From Thamnaconus septentrionalis (Eukaryota; Chordata; Actinopteri; Tetraodontiformes; Monacanthidae): DNA of 64,000 bases. The stretch is from NCBI GenBank assembly GCA_009823395.1, contig CM020509.1:20153501-20217500 (forward strand), given 5' to 3'. The notes beneath the pieces were generated by a model. The model had not been told where the DNA came from. It did not search any database and saw nothing but the letters and a program-made list of their open reading frames with translations. Both the position numbers and the translations under genes were made by a program. Below, in pieces: positions 11,680 through 23,574 of this stretch (position 1 is the stretch's first letter; the number at the start of each line of letters is the position of its first letter).

Positions 11680-13284
11680 CGTCGACTCTCAGACACTCGT
11701 CACCTTCAGACGCGGCAGATTTTATGATCGCGTCGCCGCAAAACGATCAGAGCCGCCGAACACGAAGCACATCGACTGATGAGATCCATAAAAGTGGCGG
11801 CGGAAGCCACGAGGGGAGGAGAGTGAGGGGGGCTGAGGGGAAGTGACGTTGGAATATGTCAAAACACACACACACACACACACACACAAACATGAATCAT
11901 CGCCTGATTTATGTCTAACTCACTCTATTGTTCTCAGTCGTTCACACAATGCAATGTAGGTGTGTGTGTGTGTGTGTGTGTGCGTGCGTGTGTGTGCACG
12001 CCAGGCGTCGGGCTTCTCCGCAGGGAGCAGTGATGTAAGGCCACTGAAACATCTCCAGTTTAACCTCTGCTTAACGTTAAGACAACCTGCCAACCGGCCA
12101 CCAGGGGGATGGGGGAGGGGGGCGCAGTTGTGGTGTGGGGTGGCTGCACTCTTCATGGCATGTGTGTGTGCGTGCGTGCGCGTGTGTGTGTGTGTGTGTC
12201 TCGGAGAGCCTCAGGGTGTGACCCCAATAATGGAGTCTGCTAATTGGTCAACTTAGAGGAGGAACGCTCAGGAGAAAAAGGCAGAGGAAAAAAAACAAAA
12301 AAGGGGAGCCGGAATGTTGCAGAGGTAAAACCAGGATGGATGAAAGATGCATTAAAGATTCTGAACAATTAAATAAAGCAACAAACACGCTACAACAAAC
12401 ATCAAAGGTGACACGAGAAGCTGCGAGTTTGACAACAAGTCGCAGGTCAGGCACTGTAGATTCAATCCAAGCTCAGGATCTCACGCAGCAGTGGGAGGGA
12501 GTGAAGCCAGGGCGGCCATCTTGACTTGGGGCAACTCTGCAGAATCAACTTTTCGACACGCAAAAAAAAGAAAAATGTTTCTGAATGAGTGTTCGAGAGT
12601 TGCGGGAAATCCCGATGCTTCTCCATGTGAAGTGCTGCTGCTACCGCCGCTACTGCTTTTTGAGGCTATTGAACATATCTTCTGTCTGGCAAATAGAAAG
12701 AAAAAGAAAATGGTGCGACAGCCCGCAACGAGGCGGGAAGCTCAACAGTTAGCCAATTAGCCACTGATGTTGCTAGGGGTGCGACTTATGTTCCCGCCGT
12801 GGCTGCAGCTGTAACTCCTGCATCATCACTGAGGTTCCGCAGGAGCAGCTGTCGTTTGTCGGAGGCGATCCAGCCGTTCGAGGTCCAGGTTATCACACCG
12901 GTGCTTCCCTTCCCGGAGAGGCTGAACAAACACCCATGTAGGTGTCGTGGCGCTACACGACGTGGCAGCTAATTAGCTCAGTTAGCCTGCTAACGCGACA
13001 CAGCCCCAGAGGCGGTGGGGAAATCTGATTTTTAACATAGTCCTGAGGCTCACTGGTTCACCATCCACGCAGGCAATCGAACCTGCAGGAAGAGCAGGGG
13101 GTGGAGCCAAGCCAGGACGGGGGCGGAGCCTAGCCGGAGCAGCGGCGGGAACCTTCTTTACAGCCTCTGGAGAAAACCAACAATTAATTATCTACCCATA
13201 TGTGTTTGTGTTTGTTTGTGTGTGTGTGTGTGCACGCTCATTTGCAATTCAGGTGCAGTCGCTGCAGCTCAAGTAATGGCTGGA

Positions 13285-13287
<3 letters not shown>

Positions 13288-13339
<52 letters not shown>
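13288..13339. repeat. (TA)n microsatellite
   Basis: 52 bp of perfect TA, followed by imperfect TATA/GATAGA repeats to about 13390. From 13390 to 14779 I see no supported gene, only a GT run near 14729. Confidence 0.95.
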
Positions 13340-13341
<2 letters not shown>

Positions 13342-14779
13342 TATATATATATACATGAGATAGATATATGAGAGATAGACATAGATATGAGATTTCACGT
13401 CTCTTCCACACCAACTCTGAGAAGCGCTGGCGTGACCTTCAGTGTCTAAGTCAGGACCAACCGATCAGACTCCTCTGATAGAGGGAAAGGGCGGAGCTAC
13501 AGCCTAGGTTTAGCCGCCAGCTGCTGGTGAAGGTAGGGAGCTCCTCGTTTTAGTTGTTTGGTTGTTGTCTTGTTGCTCTTCGACCTTTCACCTCTGACCT
13601 CTAATTGAAAGTTCACACACGTCTTCACGTCCGCTGTAAAAAAAATCCAATGGGAAAAAAAGAGAAAGAAATGGAACTCGTCCTCCTCAGTGCTGATTGG
13701 TCCTGGCAGGGCCGCAGGGATTTTTTTTCTATTTTTTTTTTGGGGGGTGGGCGATCGGAAATCATTTGGTCTCCGTCCGTCCGTGTGACACTCTTGACAC
13801 TGTGTCCGTCGTCCTCACTGTGACCTCGCTGTGACCTCAGCGGGGGGGGCGTGACAGAAGTTAAAGACGGCGCCGGTGTCCCGAACGGCTCTAAACCGCG
13901 GATGGCTCCTTTAATCGCTGATGAGAAACGTCGCCTGCAGCTCTGACTAACTCTCCTTCGTTACTTCGGAGACTGAGACGCTGGACGTGTTGATGCGGAG
14001 AGACAGGGGATTGAGGGTGACATCGCAGGCAGCCGGACAGGAAGTCGGTCTGACGGAGAGGCGGGCAGAAGAGGACGAAAGGGGTCCAGATAGTCCAACA
14101 AACGGCGACGACAGAGAAAAGAAGCTGAGCCAATCAGATCAAAGGACTTGAGCGAAAAGGAAGGATCAAAACGCTCGTCGATACTCCGGCCAATCACACA
14201 GCAGGAGAGACAACAGCTGACAGCAGAGTTTAAAACTGGGCAGAATATTTTAGACAAAATATACATTATATTATATTATATTATTAACATAATGATACAA
14301 TAACAATATTACATTTGATTACTAATTATTTTATTATAACTATTATATCATTATATATCACAATTAATAGAAGTTCATTTGAATCACATTTTCACGTGAA
14401 TGGAAAATTAAGATGTGAATATCATAAATGTAAAAATGAAAAAAACAATAGTAATCCTAATTTTGTCAACTCTTCCTCTCCTCTTACATGGAGGCACCCC
14501 CCACCGCCACCACGCTCTCCCAATCGGCTCCAACCCCCGTGGTTGCAACTACTCATATTTCCTGCCAAACACCTGACGGAGAAATTGCACTTCAGCCACG
14601 GCCGTGATGAATCTGCCTCGACATGACGGCCCGCTGATCCCGGCCGCCGCTCGTCCGTCAGCCGCTGGCTCCGCCCACAATGCAGTCAGAACAAACAGCC
14701 CGATAGAGTGGGAGGGAGTGGGTGGGACTGTGTGTGTGTGTGGGGGGGGTAAAGGGCCGAGGATATGTATGCTTTAGTC

Positions 14780-15789
14780 CAGGGGTCGGCAGCGCTTGGG
14801 GATCTTCTGCACCTCTGCAGTGGCTCCCTTTCACGCTGGAAGAAACACCACCAACAACCTCTTAACATGGAAATACAGTTTATCCATTTTTATGGCCACG
14901 TTTACAAGGGGAGGCCTTTTATTTATTTATTTTAAACCAACCGTGTTAAGAAAAGCAGTTGACAAAAAAACAGAGATTATAAGAGATTACACTAAGCCGC
15001 CTCCAAAAATATCCGCATGTTTTTACGGAAATCCTGAAAAGCACTTACGCCAGCCCTTATGCGGCGCTGTGGTTCTACTCCCTGAAGGCGGAAGAAGAAG
15101 AAGAGGACCTGGAGCCCGGTGTATTGACAGGAGCAGCAGCTCGCTAATATAGCACGGCGAAGAACGTACGCAAAAAGACGGTGTGGACAGACGCCAAAGT
15201 TGAACTTCTTCTTCGGGTGACTTGCCTGCGACCTCCGCCATCTTTGCATCGGATCCACAAAGGTTTTTGCGCTAAAGATATGCAGGCGTAAAAACGCCCG
15301 GAAATGCGGCGCCCGATGAGTCAGAAGCGCAAATTGCGCTGTAGTAGCCCTGCCGCATTTTACGACATAGATCGTGAGATATTGCAACATTGGTGCAAAC
15401 GTCAATACCGACGTTTCATTTCCAACGGAATACTTTATTTTTATTGCTCTCAATTAACATGCGCATTGGCTCTCTCACCAAACTCACGCCAAGAAAGAGA
15501 CTGTTACAAAAATCCCAACACCCGTCACCCTTAAAGAGGCAGTATCATGCCCCCCAGCTCCAGGTGAATGTTATTTAATGGTAGATGGGGCAAGATGGCT
15601 TTTTTGATAGTGCATAAAGGCCAAAATAAAATAAAATTAAATATATAAAAAAAAAAAAAACCTACAACAACGTTATTTGCGGCATATTAATTAATTTAAT
15701 GTCAAAAGGTTTTGTGGCTCCCAGTGTGTCCGTTTCTGGGGGAAACGGGTCCAGATGGCTCTTTGAGTGGTAAAGGTTGCCGATCCCAG
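14780..15789. mobile_element. 1-kb hAT-type non-autonomous transposon
   Basis: The left end is CAGGGGTCGGCAGC and the inverted right end reads CTGGGATCGGCAACC. The flanking 8-mers CTTTAGTC (14772-14779) and CTGTTGTC (15790-15797) match at six of eight positions, consistent with an aged hAT duplication. A second copy of the same family lies at 24240-24998. It shares the blocks ATGGAAATACA..TTTATCCATTTTTATGG and CTCCCTGAAGGCGGAAGAAG. No transposase is present. Confidence 0.8.
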
Positions 15790-16819
15790 CTGTTGTCCAA
15801 AAGGGACTCTCAGAAACAGAATCACAATGTGGAGGAGCAGTTCTAACGTCTCAGACCAACACTGAGTCTTTTGGAGGAAACTGTGGAAAAAAATAAGAAT
15901 AATCAGCCAAAAACTGAAACCTTACTTACTTACTTACCTTACTTTTTTACTTTTTTTATAATAATAACAATAATAACAACAATAATAATAATAATGATAA
16001 GAAGAAGAAGATCTGGGCTGGACGGATTAGTTTTCTAGCCTCACAGGTTTTGTTTTTTTTTCCACACCTCTGCCACGGCCATGACTGATGGCTGGAGGTC
16101 AAGCAGTTCATCTCATCATCTGGACAAACCAGGAAACAGGAAAAACACAGTCCTGCTGACTTTAGGGATTTTAGAGGAGAAGGGAGAAACAACAGAGACT
16201 CACACAGACATGACAGACAGAAAGGCAGGAGGGGAGCACTGAGGGTTTCCTTATTTTTTGATTGATTTATTCCAAATTATGGCACTCCTGGGATTCCTTA
16301 AAGTCAGGGGCGGGGCCAGGAACGAGAAGGTGGAGGTGGAAACCCAAGGACGTATTGCAATAACTGGATACCGGACTGGCAATATGGCGGCATGGCGATT
16401 TTTTTTCCCAGTGACCACTCGAGGTACTGCAGCAAAAAAATCCCATGGGCCCATAGACCGCAATTCAAAAATAGACGTCTATAACACGGCTGACAGGACA
16501 TCTCTATCTGATTTTATAACATATCTTTCTATTCTTGATTTTATTATTCATGGACTTTTAGTCTCTCTCGTTGTTTGAGACATAGTTGTTTTTTATCTGT
16601 AGTATTACTAAGCTCACTATGAAATGGAGTTGTTCGCTAGAATGAAAATAGACAAAACTGATCACAAAATGCTTTGAAATGTTTGTTATTTTCGCTCTAA
16701 AGTAGAGTTTGAAGGTGCCAGTGCCATTTGTCATTGTATAGGCCCTGCCTATTATAATACCCATCATTTGTAATACTAGGTAGGTTGCAGCCAGGTGCTA
16801 AATCTGGTCTCGAACATGC

Positions 16820-17101
16820 TTTTTTCTTTTTTACAGATGACATATTCATGATTTGATTATTTAATTTCTAAATGAAACTGAGATATAAATATAGTATCTA
16901 ATGTTTTTTAACTGATGCCAACATCATTATTTTGTATGCTTTCCATAGAAGTTCAAAATTATGGTACGAAGGAATGAGTATTTTTTTATACTTTACTGTT
17001 TTATCTGTTTTAAATGGTGTCTTATTATTTCATGTTCAGCCCTTTGGTCAGCTTTGTTGTTTTAAAATGTGCTCTATAAATAAATTTAATTGGATTTGAA
17101 T
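16820..17101 (+). mobile_element. LINE 3' terminal fragment
   Basis: The segment ends in TTTTAAAATGTGCTCTATAAATAAATTTAATTGG, here described by its key piece GTGCTCTATAAATAAAT. That is the characteristic 3' tail of fish non-LTR retrotransposons. Upstream (16380-16520) is a different repeated block containing GGGCCCATAGACCGCAATTC. No open reading frame survives. Confidence 0.5.
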
Positions 17102-17723
17102 TGATATTACCACGTATAACATTTTGAAACAGCATCGTTAGTTGTTCCGTAAATACATACTTTAATTCCCACATTGAATTCTATACACTGCCGTTCCTCT
17201 AATACATCCAAGCCACGTTGAGTCCGTTCGTGGTTCGTGAGTGCGCACGTCTGTCAGTGACGTTCTCCAGGATCGTTCTGATTGGCCAAATGGATCGTGT
17301 GAGTTGTAGGGGCGTTCCGAAAAGTGACACTACTGCGCATCTTCTATGAGCCCACTGACGCGGAAGTGAAACACTTTTTCGGCGTATGCGCTGGATGAGC
17401 AACTTCATTTAAATGAATAGACCGGCCATCTTGTATCCTGGGGCCTGAGCTGTGCTGAGCTGTGTCTCAAATCAGGGTCTGCATCCTTCGAAGCCTGGAT
17501 TAGAGGCCAGTTACGTCACAGCACTGCGCGAAGGCCTGTCCCAATTCACTAAAATGCTAAGGATACACCGCTACTATCCTTCGCGTCCTTCTATATCCCA
17601 GGATGCTTTGTGTGCTGGATGGCGAACCAATGTTTAGCTTGATGCTACAAAAACATCACCTCCAGGGTTGGCAGTAGGGAACGGCATTGACGCAACCAGG
17701 AAATACACCGAAAGCTAGACCAT

Positions 17724-18290
17724 GGCTGTGTCTCAATTCAGGGTCTGCATCCTTCGAACAAAGCATCCTCCGTCTGAAGGAAGGACGAACCAAACCCCGC
17801 CTCCCTGGTAACCACACGGGACGGTCGAGCCTTGGGCGTATTTTCTGGTTGCGTCACCGCCGTTCCCTCCTGCTGGCCAACCCCGGAAGTGACGTTTTCA
17901 TAGCATCAAGCTAACCATTGGTTCACCATCTCACGATGGTGTTGGATGTTCAAATAACTAAAAACCCTACGTTAAAAACTGAATATTTTATGTGAAATTT
18001 AATACTTAAATTTATACAAAGTGTCTTTGCCTGTATATGCCTCTAAATTCAGCTGACTTCCCAGGATCCCATGATGCTTTGCATGCAAAGCATCCTGGGA
18101 TACCGAAGGACGCGAAGGATTGTAGCGGTGTATCCTTCGAATCGGCTAAAACTAGGACGCATTCCGAGTACGCATTTGCAGCGTCCTTCGGACTTTTGGG
18201 AATTGGGACAAGCCTTCGCGCAGTGCTATGATGCAACTTCCTTTCAAATGCATGCTCCGAAGGATGCAGACCCTGAATTGAGACACAGCC
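17724..18290. mobile_element. Inner full-length 567-bp MITE (TSD CAT)
   Basis: A perfect 33-bp terminal inverted repeat begins GGCTGTGTCTCAATTCAG at 17724-17756 and is mirrored at 18258-18290. CAT flanks it on both sides (17721-17723 and 18291-18293). Joining the outer element across this copy with one CAT removed gives a sequence collinear with the inner copy itself, which independently confirms both boundaries. The interior is non-coding. Confidence 0.9.
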
Positions 18291-18386
18291 CATCCCATGT
18301 GGTTACCGGGGAGACGGGTTTGGGTTGGTCCTTCTCGGCCGGGTCCTTCGGAGGACCCACCTTCCAAAGGAGGACGCTTCCTTCGA

Positions 18387-18772
18387 ATCAGAATCAGAAA
18401 TACTTTTATTTATCATTCATTCATTCATTCATTCATTTTCTATACCCGCTTATTCCTGTTCAGGGTCACGGGGGTCTGCTGGAGCCTATCCCAGCTGTCT
18501 TAGGGCGAAGGCAGGGTACACCCTGGACAAGTCGCCAGTTCATCGCAGGGCCACATAGAGACAGACAACCATTCACACTCACATGCACACCTACGGACAA
18601 TTTAGAGTGTGCTTTTATTTATCCCGAAGGAAATTCTTTTCGTAAAAGGGTTCCAGTCAACTTAAGAAATGTACATAAAATATAGAAGCATGCAACTAAC
18701 TAAGTAAAAATAAAACAATAGAAAATTAAGTAGCTGACAGAAAAAATTGGCATAGTGCCAAGTGCAAATTTT
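18387..18772. mobile_element. LINE/SINE tail-type repeat inserted in the outer MITE
   Basis: The insert starts TCAGAATCAGAAATACTTTT and, after a further insertion, resumes with TTTATTTATCCCGAAGGAAATT. This is the well-known fish Rex/L2-type tail pattern (TTTATT..ATCCC..AGGGAAATT). It separates CTTCGAA from AAGGATGCAGACC of the MITE end. Boundaries are approximate because no unambiguous duplication was found at this level. Confidence 0.6.
18415..18611. mobile_element. 197-bp teleost interspersed repeat with 12-bp TSD
   Basis: The unit begins with (ATTC)n, runs through TTTTCTATACCCGCTTATTC, CTGGAGCCTATCCCAGCTG and GGGTACACCCTGGACAAG, and ends near ACGGACAATTTAGAGTG. These blocks are shared by a very common fish repeat. 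It is flanked by identical 12-mers CTTTTATTTATC (18403-18414 and 18612-18623), indicating a retrotransposition-style insertion into the tail repeat. Confidence 0.85.
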
Positions 18773-19493
18773 AAGGATGCAGACCTTGAATTGAGACACA
18801 GCCCTGGCCTGAAACTAAAGGAAGTACGGTGACACATGAACCTGGAAGTAAAGATGAAACCAGACATGAGTGTCATAAATGATGCTGTCTTAAGTTTAAA
18901 CATGTAACTGAAATAGAGAAGCAACCGTACAGATGAGACCAAAGATAAAAAATAAATAAATAAAATAAAACAGGATGTGACACAAAAAAGGCCAACTTCC
19001 TCTTCCTTTTCCCACATTTCTTCTGGCATTTTCTCCTCCGATTAGTTCCTCTCATAGATGAAAAATAATGTTTATTTTTGTTTTTTTTTTTGTTAATTCG
19101 CGCTTAAAATCTCTGCAGAACTGAAAGAAAAAAAAACAAATCAATTTTCTGTGCATGTTGTGTGATGGGAAGTGAATTTTAAACCAGGCACTTTGACAGG
19201 GCATCGCACTGTTAACCAGGCTGCAGCACACACACACACACACACACACTAACATGCATTGTGCTGCTCAGCTCGACTCCGATAAATTACATATTGATCG
19301 GGCGGTGCAGACGCGGTGGGGGTGAAGGGGGGGACCTGAGCTCAGCTCGTGCATCGACTATTGAGATTTCTCTCTCTTCGTCCCGAGCCGCTGATCGACT
19401 TCCTGCTGCTTGGCCGCCTCGCGGCTCAGAGCACGCACGCCGACGTTTAACACGTTAAAAACTCTGCTGCTGGCCGTTTGATCCGCGAGCGGC

Positions 19494-19501
19494 TATAAAA
19501 G
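19494..19501 (+). promoter_or_regulatory. Isolated canonical TATA box with GC-rich flanks
   Basis: GGCTATAAAAGGAGGCGG is a textbook TATA element (TATAAAAG) in a GC-rich 100-bp context. A CRE-like TGACGTG lies 18 bp downstream. No supported coding exon follows; the next sequences are CA/GT microsatellites. It could be a core promoter for a non-coding RNA or an unseen exon, or simply chance. Confidence 0.3.
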
Positions 19502-19691
19502 GAGGCGGCGGTGACGTGTGTGTGCCGCTTGTGCACACAATCACGCAGCGTGACTCAGATAAGCACGCACGCACACACACACAGACAGACAGACACACAC
19601 ACACGCGCGCACACACGTGTTTACACTGAAAGCAGCTGTTTGCACCTGATTGAACATCTTTTTCACTTCCTGTTCATAAGAGCTGTGTGCA

Positions 19692-19727
<36 letters not shown>

Positions 19728-19792
19728 ACACTGTACTGTACTTAACACCTCCTGCTGCTGCTCCATTCGCTGGGATAATCTGATTAAGAGCT

Positions 19793-19795
<3 letters not shown>

Positions 19796-19843
<48 letters not shown>
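19796..19843. repeat. (TG)n microsatellite
   Basis: 48 bp of TG. A second array of 28 bp lies at about 19699-19726. From 19850 to 21330 no gene is recognised. Confidence 0.95.
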
Positions 19844-19846
<3 letters not shown>

Positions 19847-21327
19847 ACGACGGTAAGCAGCCAGAAGGAGCAGTCCTAATGCCTCTCCGTCGCCCCCTGC
19901 AGGGCGGTAGCAGCGTCACCTTGACCAAGGCAACACCCTGCTGTCACTTCATCCGCTGCTGGAGGTGGGAGGGCGGAGCCAGGAGAGGAGATTAGCCAAT
20001 CAGAATGCTGCTGACGGCGGCGGTGGCGGTGAGTCCGCGTGAAAGAAAACTCTTTCTTTTTGCAGCCCAATGTGTGGAAACATTTGTGGCTCAGTGGTGG
20101 TGGAGAGGACAGGATTTTTACTTTATGACTGTCACCGACGTGGATGTGGAAACCGTATGCGTCCACTAGAGGGAGACATCATTTTTGGCTCAGTCTCTAC
20201 TTTGCCTTTGCATTGCTCCGACTCGCGTCCACGTGTCCTGTTTGATGTCCGTCCGTGTGTGTGAGTGCAGGATGAGCACCGACACCAGTAAGTAGTCGTA
20301 AACTGTAGCCACGCCCACAACTTTATGGTAGTTCTTACTCAAAACTAGACCAAATCAGACAAAATGGACATTGGGGCTATTGGCCGAACTTCTTTTTTTT
20401 TTTTTTTTTTTTAACTGGCAATCTAGACCAACAAAAAAAAAAAAGCACTACCTGCTGGCCAAAAGGGACATTGTGTGATAGAGCAAACAAATATACTTTC
20501 TTTATTACATAATAATTTTGCTCTTAGAGTTCGTCTTCCACGTGACCAAATATGTCCTGAATAAGCAGCAGCCTGTAGCGTAAAATGCAGCTCGTTGCTC
20601 CTTCCACATGGGCCTCCTTTTTTTGAAAAAAGAAGAAGTGCATATTCAAATTCAAGGGACAACCGTCCTCAGATCCATCTTTAAAAGCTCCAGTCCAGGT
20701 CATCATCTTTAGCCGGTCATAGTAACTGGCATTGTCTAAAGGTGCAAAAGCGGCGGAGCTATCAGCCAGGGTTAGCTTGTGAGCCAGGGTTAGCTTATGA
20801 AGCATGCCAGCGTGGATGCTGCGGTGGTGGTGGTGAGTGTGACCGCCGCTGCTCGTGAAGAAATCAGACCGGGCAGCTTGAATTGTGACAGGTTTGTCCG
20901 GTGATCATCTATGACCCGCCCCTTTCTAAAACGCTTTTGGACTGATGGACACGTGAAATTGACACTGAATCATTGTATTCAGCATGTCAGACTCAATTTC
21001 CTCTTCTTTGGTCGGAAAAAATGAAATGTCCCAAAGCTGAACAAAATAAAAAAATACAATCAAATAACTCGTGATCAGTTTCTCTTCATTATCGACCATA
21101 AACTGGAGTGCAGCGGCGCAGCGGTGCCTCCATCCCTCCGTCCGTCCGTCCGTCCCTCCGTCCGTCACACGTGTTGATGTGAAAACACAAACATGTTGTT
21201 TTTCCTCCCGTCGCTCTTTGTGACTCACGCAGGCTCGCTGGATTGTCGTGATGCGGACGTCCGTTAAAAGCGCCTCGTGTCACGAGACCCCCGCCAGGGA
21301 TGGAGAAAAAAGAGAGAGAGAGAGGGC

Positions 21328-21330
<3 letters not shown>

Positions 21331-21368
<38 letters not shown>
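21331..21368. repeat. (AG)n microsatellite
   Basis: About 36 bp of AG, preceded by a shorter AG run. Confidence 0.93.
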
Positions 21369-21370
<2 letters not shown>

Positions 21371-21729
21371 CAAGTGCTCAAGGGCAGCCCAGCACTTAAT
21401 GAGAGTCAGCATCAGCAGCCATCTCCCGCCGTGTGCATCATCACGCGGACGGCTTGGCGTCGGAAAATCACGCTAGCTGCACTTCTTTACCTTTTCCCCA
21501 CAAACACACCATCAGCAGCACGATGACTGAGAGCTTTCACCGTTTCCAGGTCAGGGGAGAATTTTTTTTTTCTTCCCCCCTGCGAGGAGTAAGGGAAGTG
21601 GAGGAGGAGCGCAATCCTCTGTCAGCACGCCTCATCGTCCGCAGAGCAACATATGTTAGTTTGGTTAAAAAAAAAAACTCCCACCACCGTAAACAGCGGT
21701 AATTACATAACCTAACAGCTTCACTTCCC

Positions 21730-21985
21730 CCGTTCCTTCCTTTTCTTCTTCATTGCTTCCTTCCTTCCTTCCATTCATCTTTCATCCTTGCTTCCTTCCA
21801 TCCTTCATCCTTCCTTTCAACCTTCCTTCCTACATTCCATCCTTCCTCCAATCCTTATTTCCTTCCTAACCTACCATGCTCTCATCCTTTCTTCCTTCCT
21901 TTGTGCATCCCTTCCTTCTTTCCTCCTTCCTTCCTTCCTTCCTTCCTTCCTCCTCTCCTTCCTACCTTCCTTCCTTCCTTCCTCG
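21730..21985. repeat. (CCTT)n-type degenerate tetranucleotide array
   Basis: The stretch is dominated by CCTT/CTTC units with frequent substitutions. The Pro/Ser/Phe-rich frame across it is an artefact. From 22000 to 23180 there are several GT/CA arrays (near 22255-22283, 22445-22460 and 22768-22798) and no gene. Confidence 0.85.
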
Positions 21986-22250
21986 TGGTTTTTGATGATT
22001 TCACATGTGGTCCTCACTCACCTTGAGAGCCAATAAATCGCTGTGTGTGTGTGTTCACGTGCTCCGTGCCATGTTCTAACGACATCCTCTGAAAAGCATG
22101 TTCGAAAAAAGGCTTGGAAAGTTCAATTAGCCAACAATAAAGCGCAGGTAACATCATGTAGCATGTAGCTTTGTTGTACAGTTGCGTTTATCCACTTCCT
22201 GCGCTAGTAAAGCTAATTTATTCAAATGTAAAAAGTTGGTGAAACAACCG

Positions 22251-22283
<33 letters not shown>

Positions 22284-22766
22284 CGGGTGAGCGGTGTCAC
22301 GGTCTCTGCCGAGCACCTGGTAACAAATTCACAACGATTCTGCCGGCGACACAGTGGACAAGTCAGCAAGACTATCTTTAGCATGCAGGAGGCTTAGTGT
22401 TCACTTTCACTGCTGCTGCTGAAAACATGTAGTGTTTATCCGTGAGTGTGTGTGTGTGTGTGCGTGCGTGCGTGTGGACGTGTGCATGCACGTGAGAAAG
22501 AAACTTCATTTGTTTTTTTTTAGTCCCCCCCCCAAAAAAAACATGGACAAAAGACACTCCAGACTCAGAGGAACTGTGAACTGGGATGGAGGACCTTTGT
22601 TGTTTGTATTTGTGGAGACGTGCGCGCACCCTCGTGCGTGTGTGTTGCGTTTGGTTTGGTTGCAGAGGAGGGGAATCCATCTTCGTCAGGCTCCTATCGA
22701 TGAGAACGTCAGAGTCAGCGAGGAACGATTCCACCGAGATGCACCGCAAAGCACTCACTGTAATTA

Positions 22767-22800
<34 letters not shown>

Positions 22801-23256
22801 GAGACACACGCGCTCTATGCCAGAATCGTTGGCAGCACGGCCACGTCCGCTCAAATGCACCTTCCCTGCATCACTCGTTTATTTTCATCCTCAGTCTGAG
22901 GGCTTCATCGTCTCCACGGCGAAATAAAGCTGGCGGCCGCGTCCTAAGGCACTTCCTGTCACTTCCTGCCATCTAAGTCTAACCCCTGGATTCGTCACAT
23001 TCACAGCCAATCACGGACGAGCCGGACAATCTTTTAGATTCACCAGCTGTGTGTTTTTTTGGCAGCATTTCGAGCGAGTTGAGAGTCTCGGACCGCCGGT
23101 GGGTCTGCAGGAAGAGAGGAAGAGTTTCATTTCCTGCTTTTAGCTTTTAGACCAATAGAAGATGCTGCAGGTTTTAGAGCAGGTGTAGGTACCAAATCTG
23201 TCCGGGCTACGGGATCTGTCCGGGGTCCGGCAACTCTATTAGGACAGACTACATCG

Positions 23257-23289
23257 CAGGCAGGCAGGCAGGGAGGCAGGCAGGGAGGC

Positions 23290-23356
<67 letters not shown>
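23257..23356. repeat. Compound tetranucleotide microsatellite (CAGG)(CAGA)(TAGA)
   Basis: CAGG units pass into CAGA and then TAGA without a break, just inside the left inverted repeat of the composite element. Confidence 0.93.
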
Positions 23357-23574
23357 GGTGTATGGATAGATGGATGATGGATACATAGAAACATGGATGG
23401 ATAGATATGGACTTCAATGCTGTTGCATTAGACTAATGTATCTTTAATGGGAAAAACACACACACACATATATATATACATACATTTGTGTGTGTGTGTG
23501 TGTGTGCGCGCGCTCGCGCGTATAGAATACATACAGGTATATGACTGTATACATCACTGTATTTTGATTTAATC

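Larger units (their letters stand above)
17458..18803. mobile_element. Outer MITE, interrupted by a second copy of itself (TSD CTG)
   Basis: The element starts near 17458 with (G)GCTGTGTCTCAAATCAG and ends at 18803 with the inverted form (CTTGAATTGAGACACAGCC). CTG lies on both sides (17455-17457 and 18804-18806). Its left half continues to 17723 and its right half resumes at 18291. Between them sits a complete copy of the same family in the opposite orientation. The right half is further split by a LINE tail at about 18387-18772. There is no coding capacity. The 3-bp duplication suggests a PIF/Harbinger-like mechanism, but the targets are not TWA. Confidence 0.82.

Noticed and set aside
13060..13100. 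tRNA-like T-arm on the minus strand (GCAGGTTCGATTGCCTGC)
   Set aside because: The stem and TTCGATT loop look like a B box, but the loop is one base too long, and no A box, anticodon arm or acceptor stem could be found at the right distance.
23257..23356. Regular repeats considered as a CRISPR-like or structured array
   Set aside because: It is a plain compound tetranucleotide microsatellite without spacers, in a eukaryotic genome.
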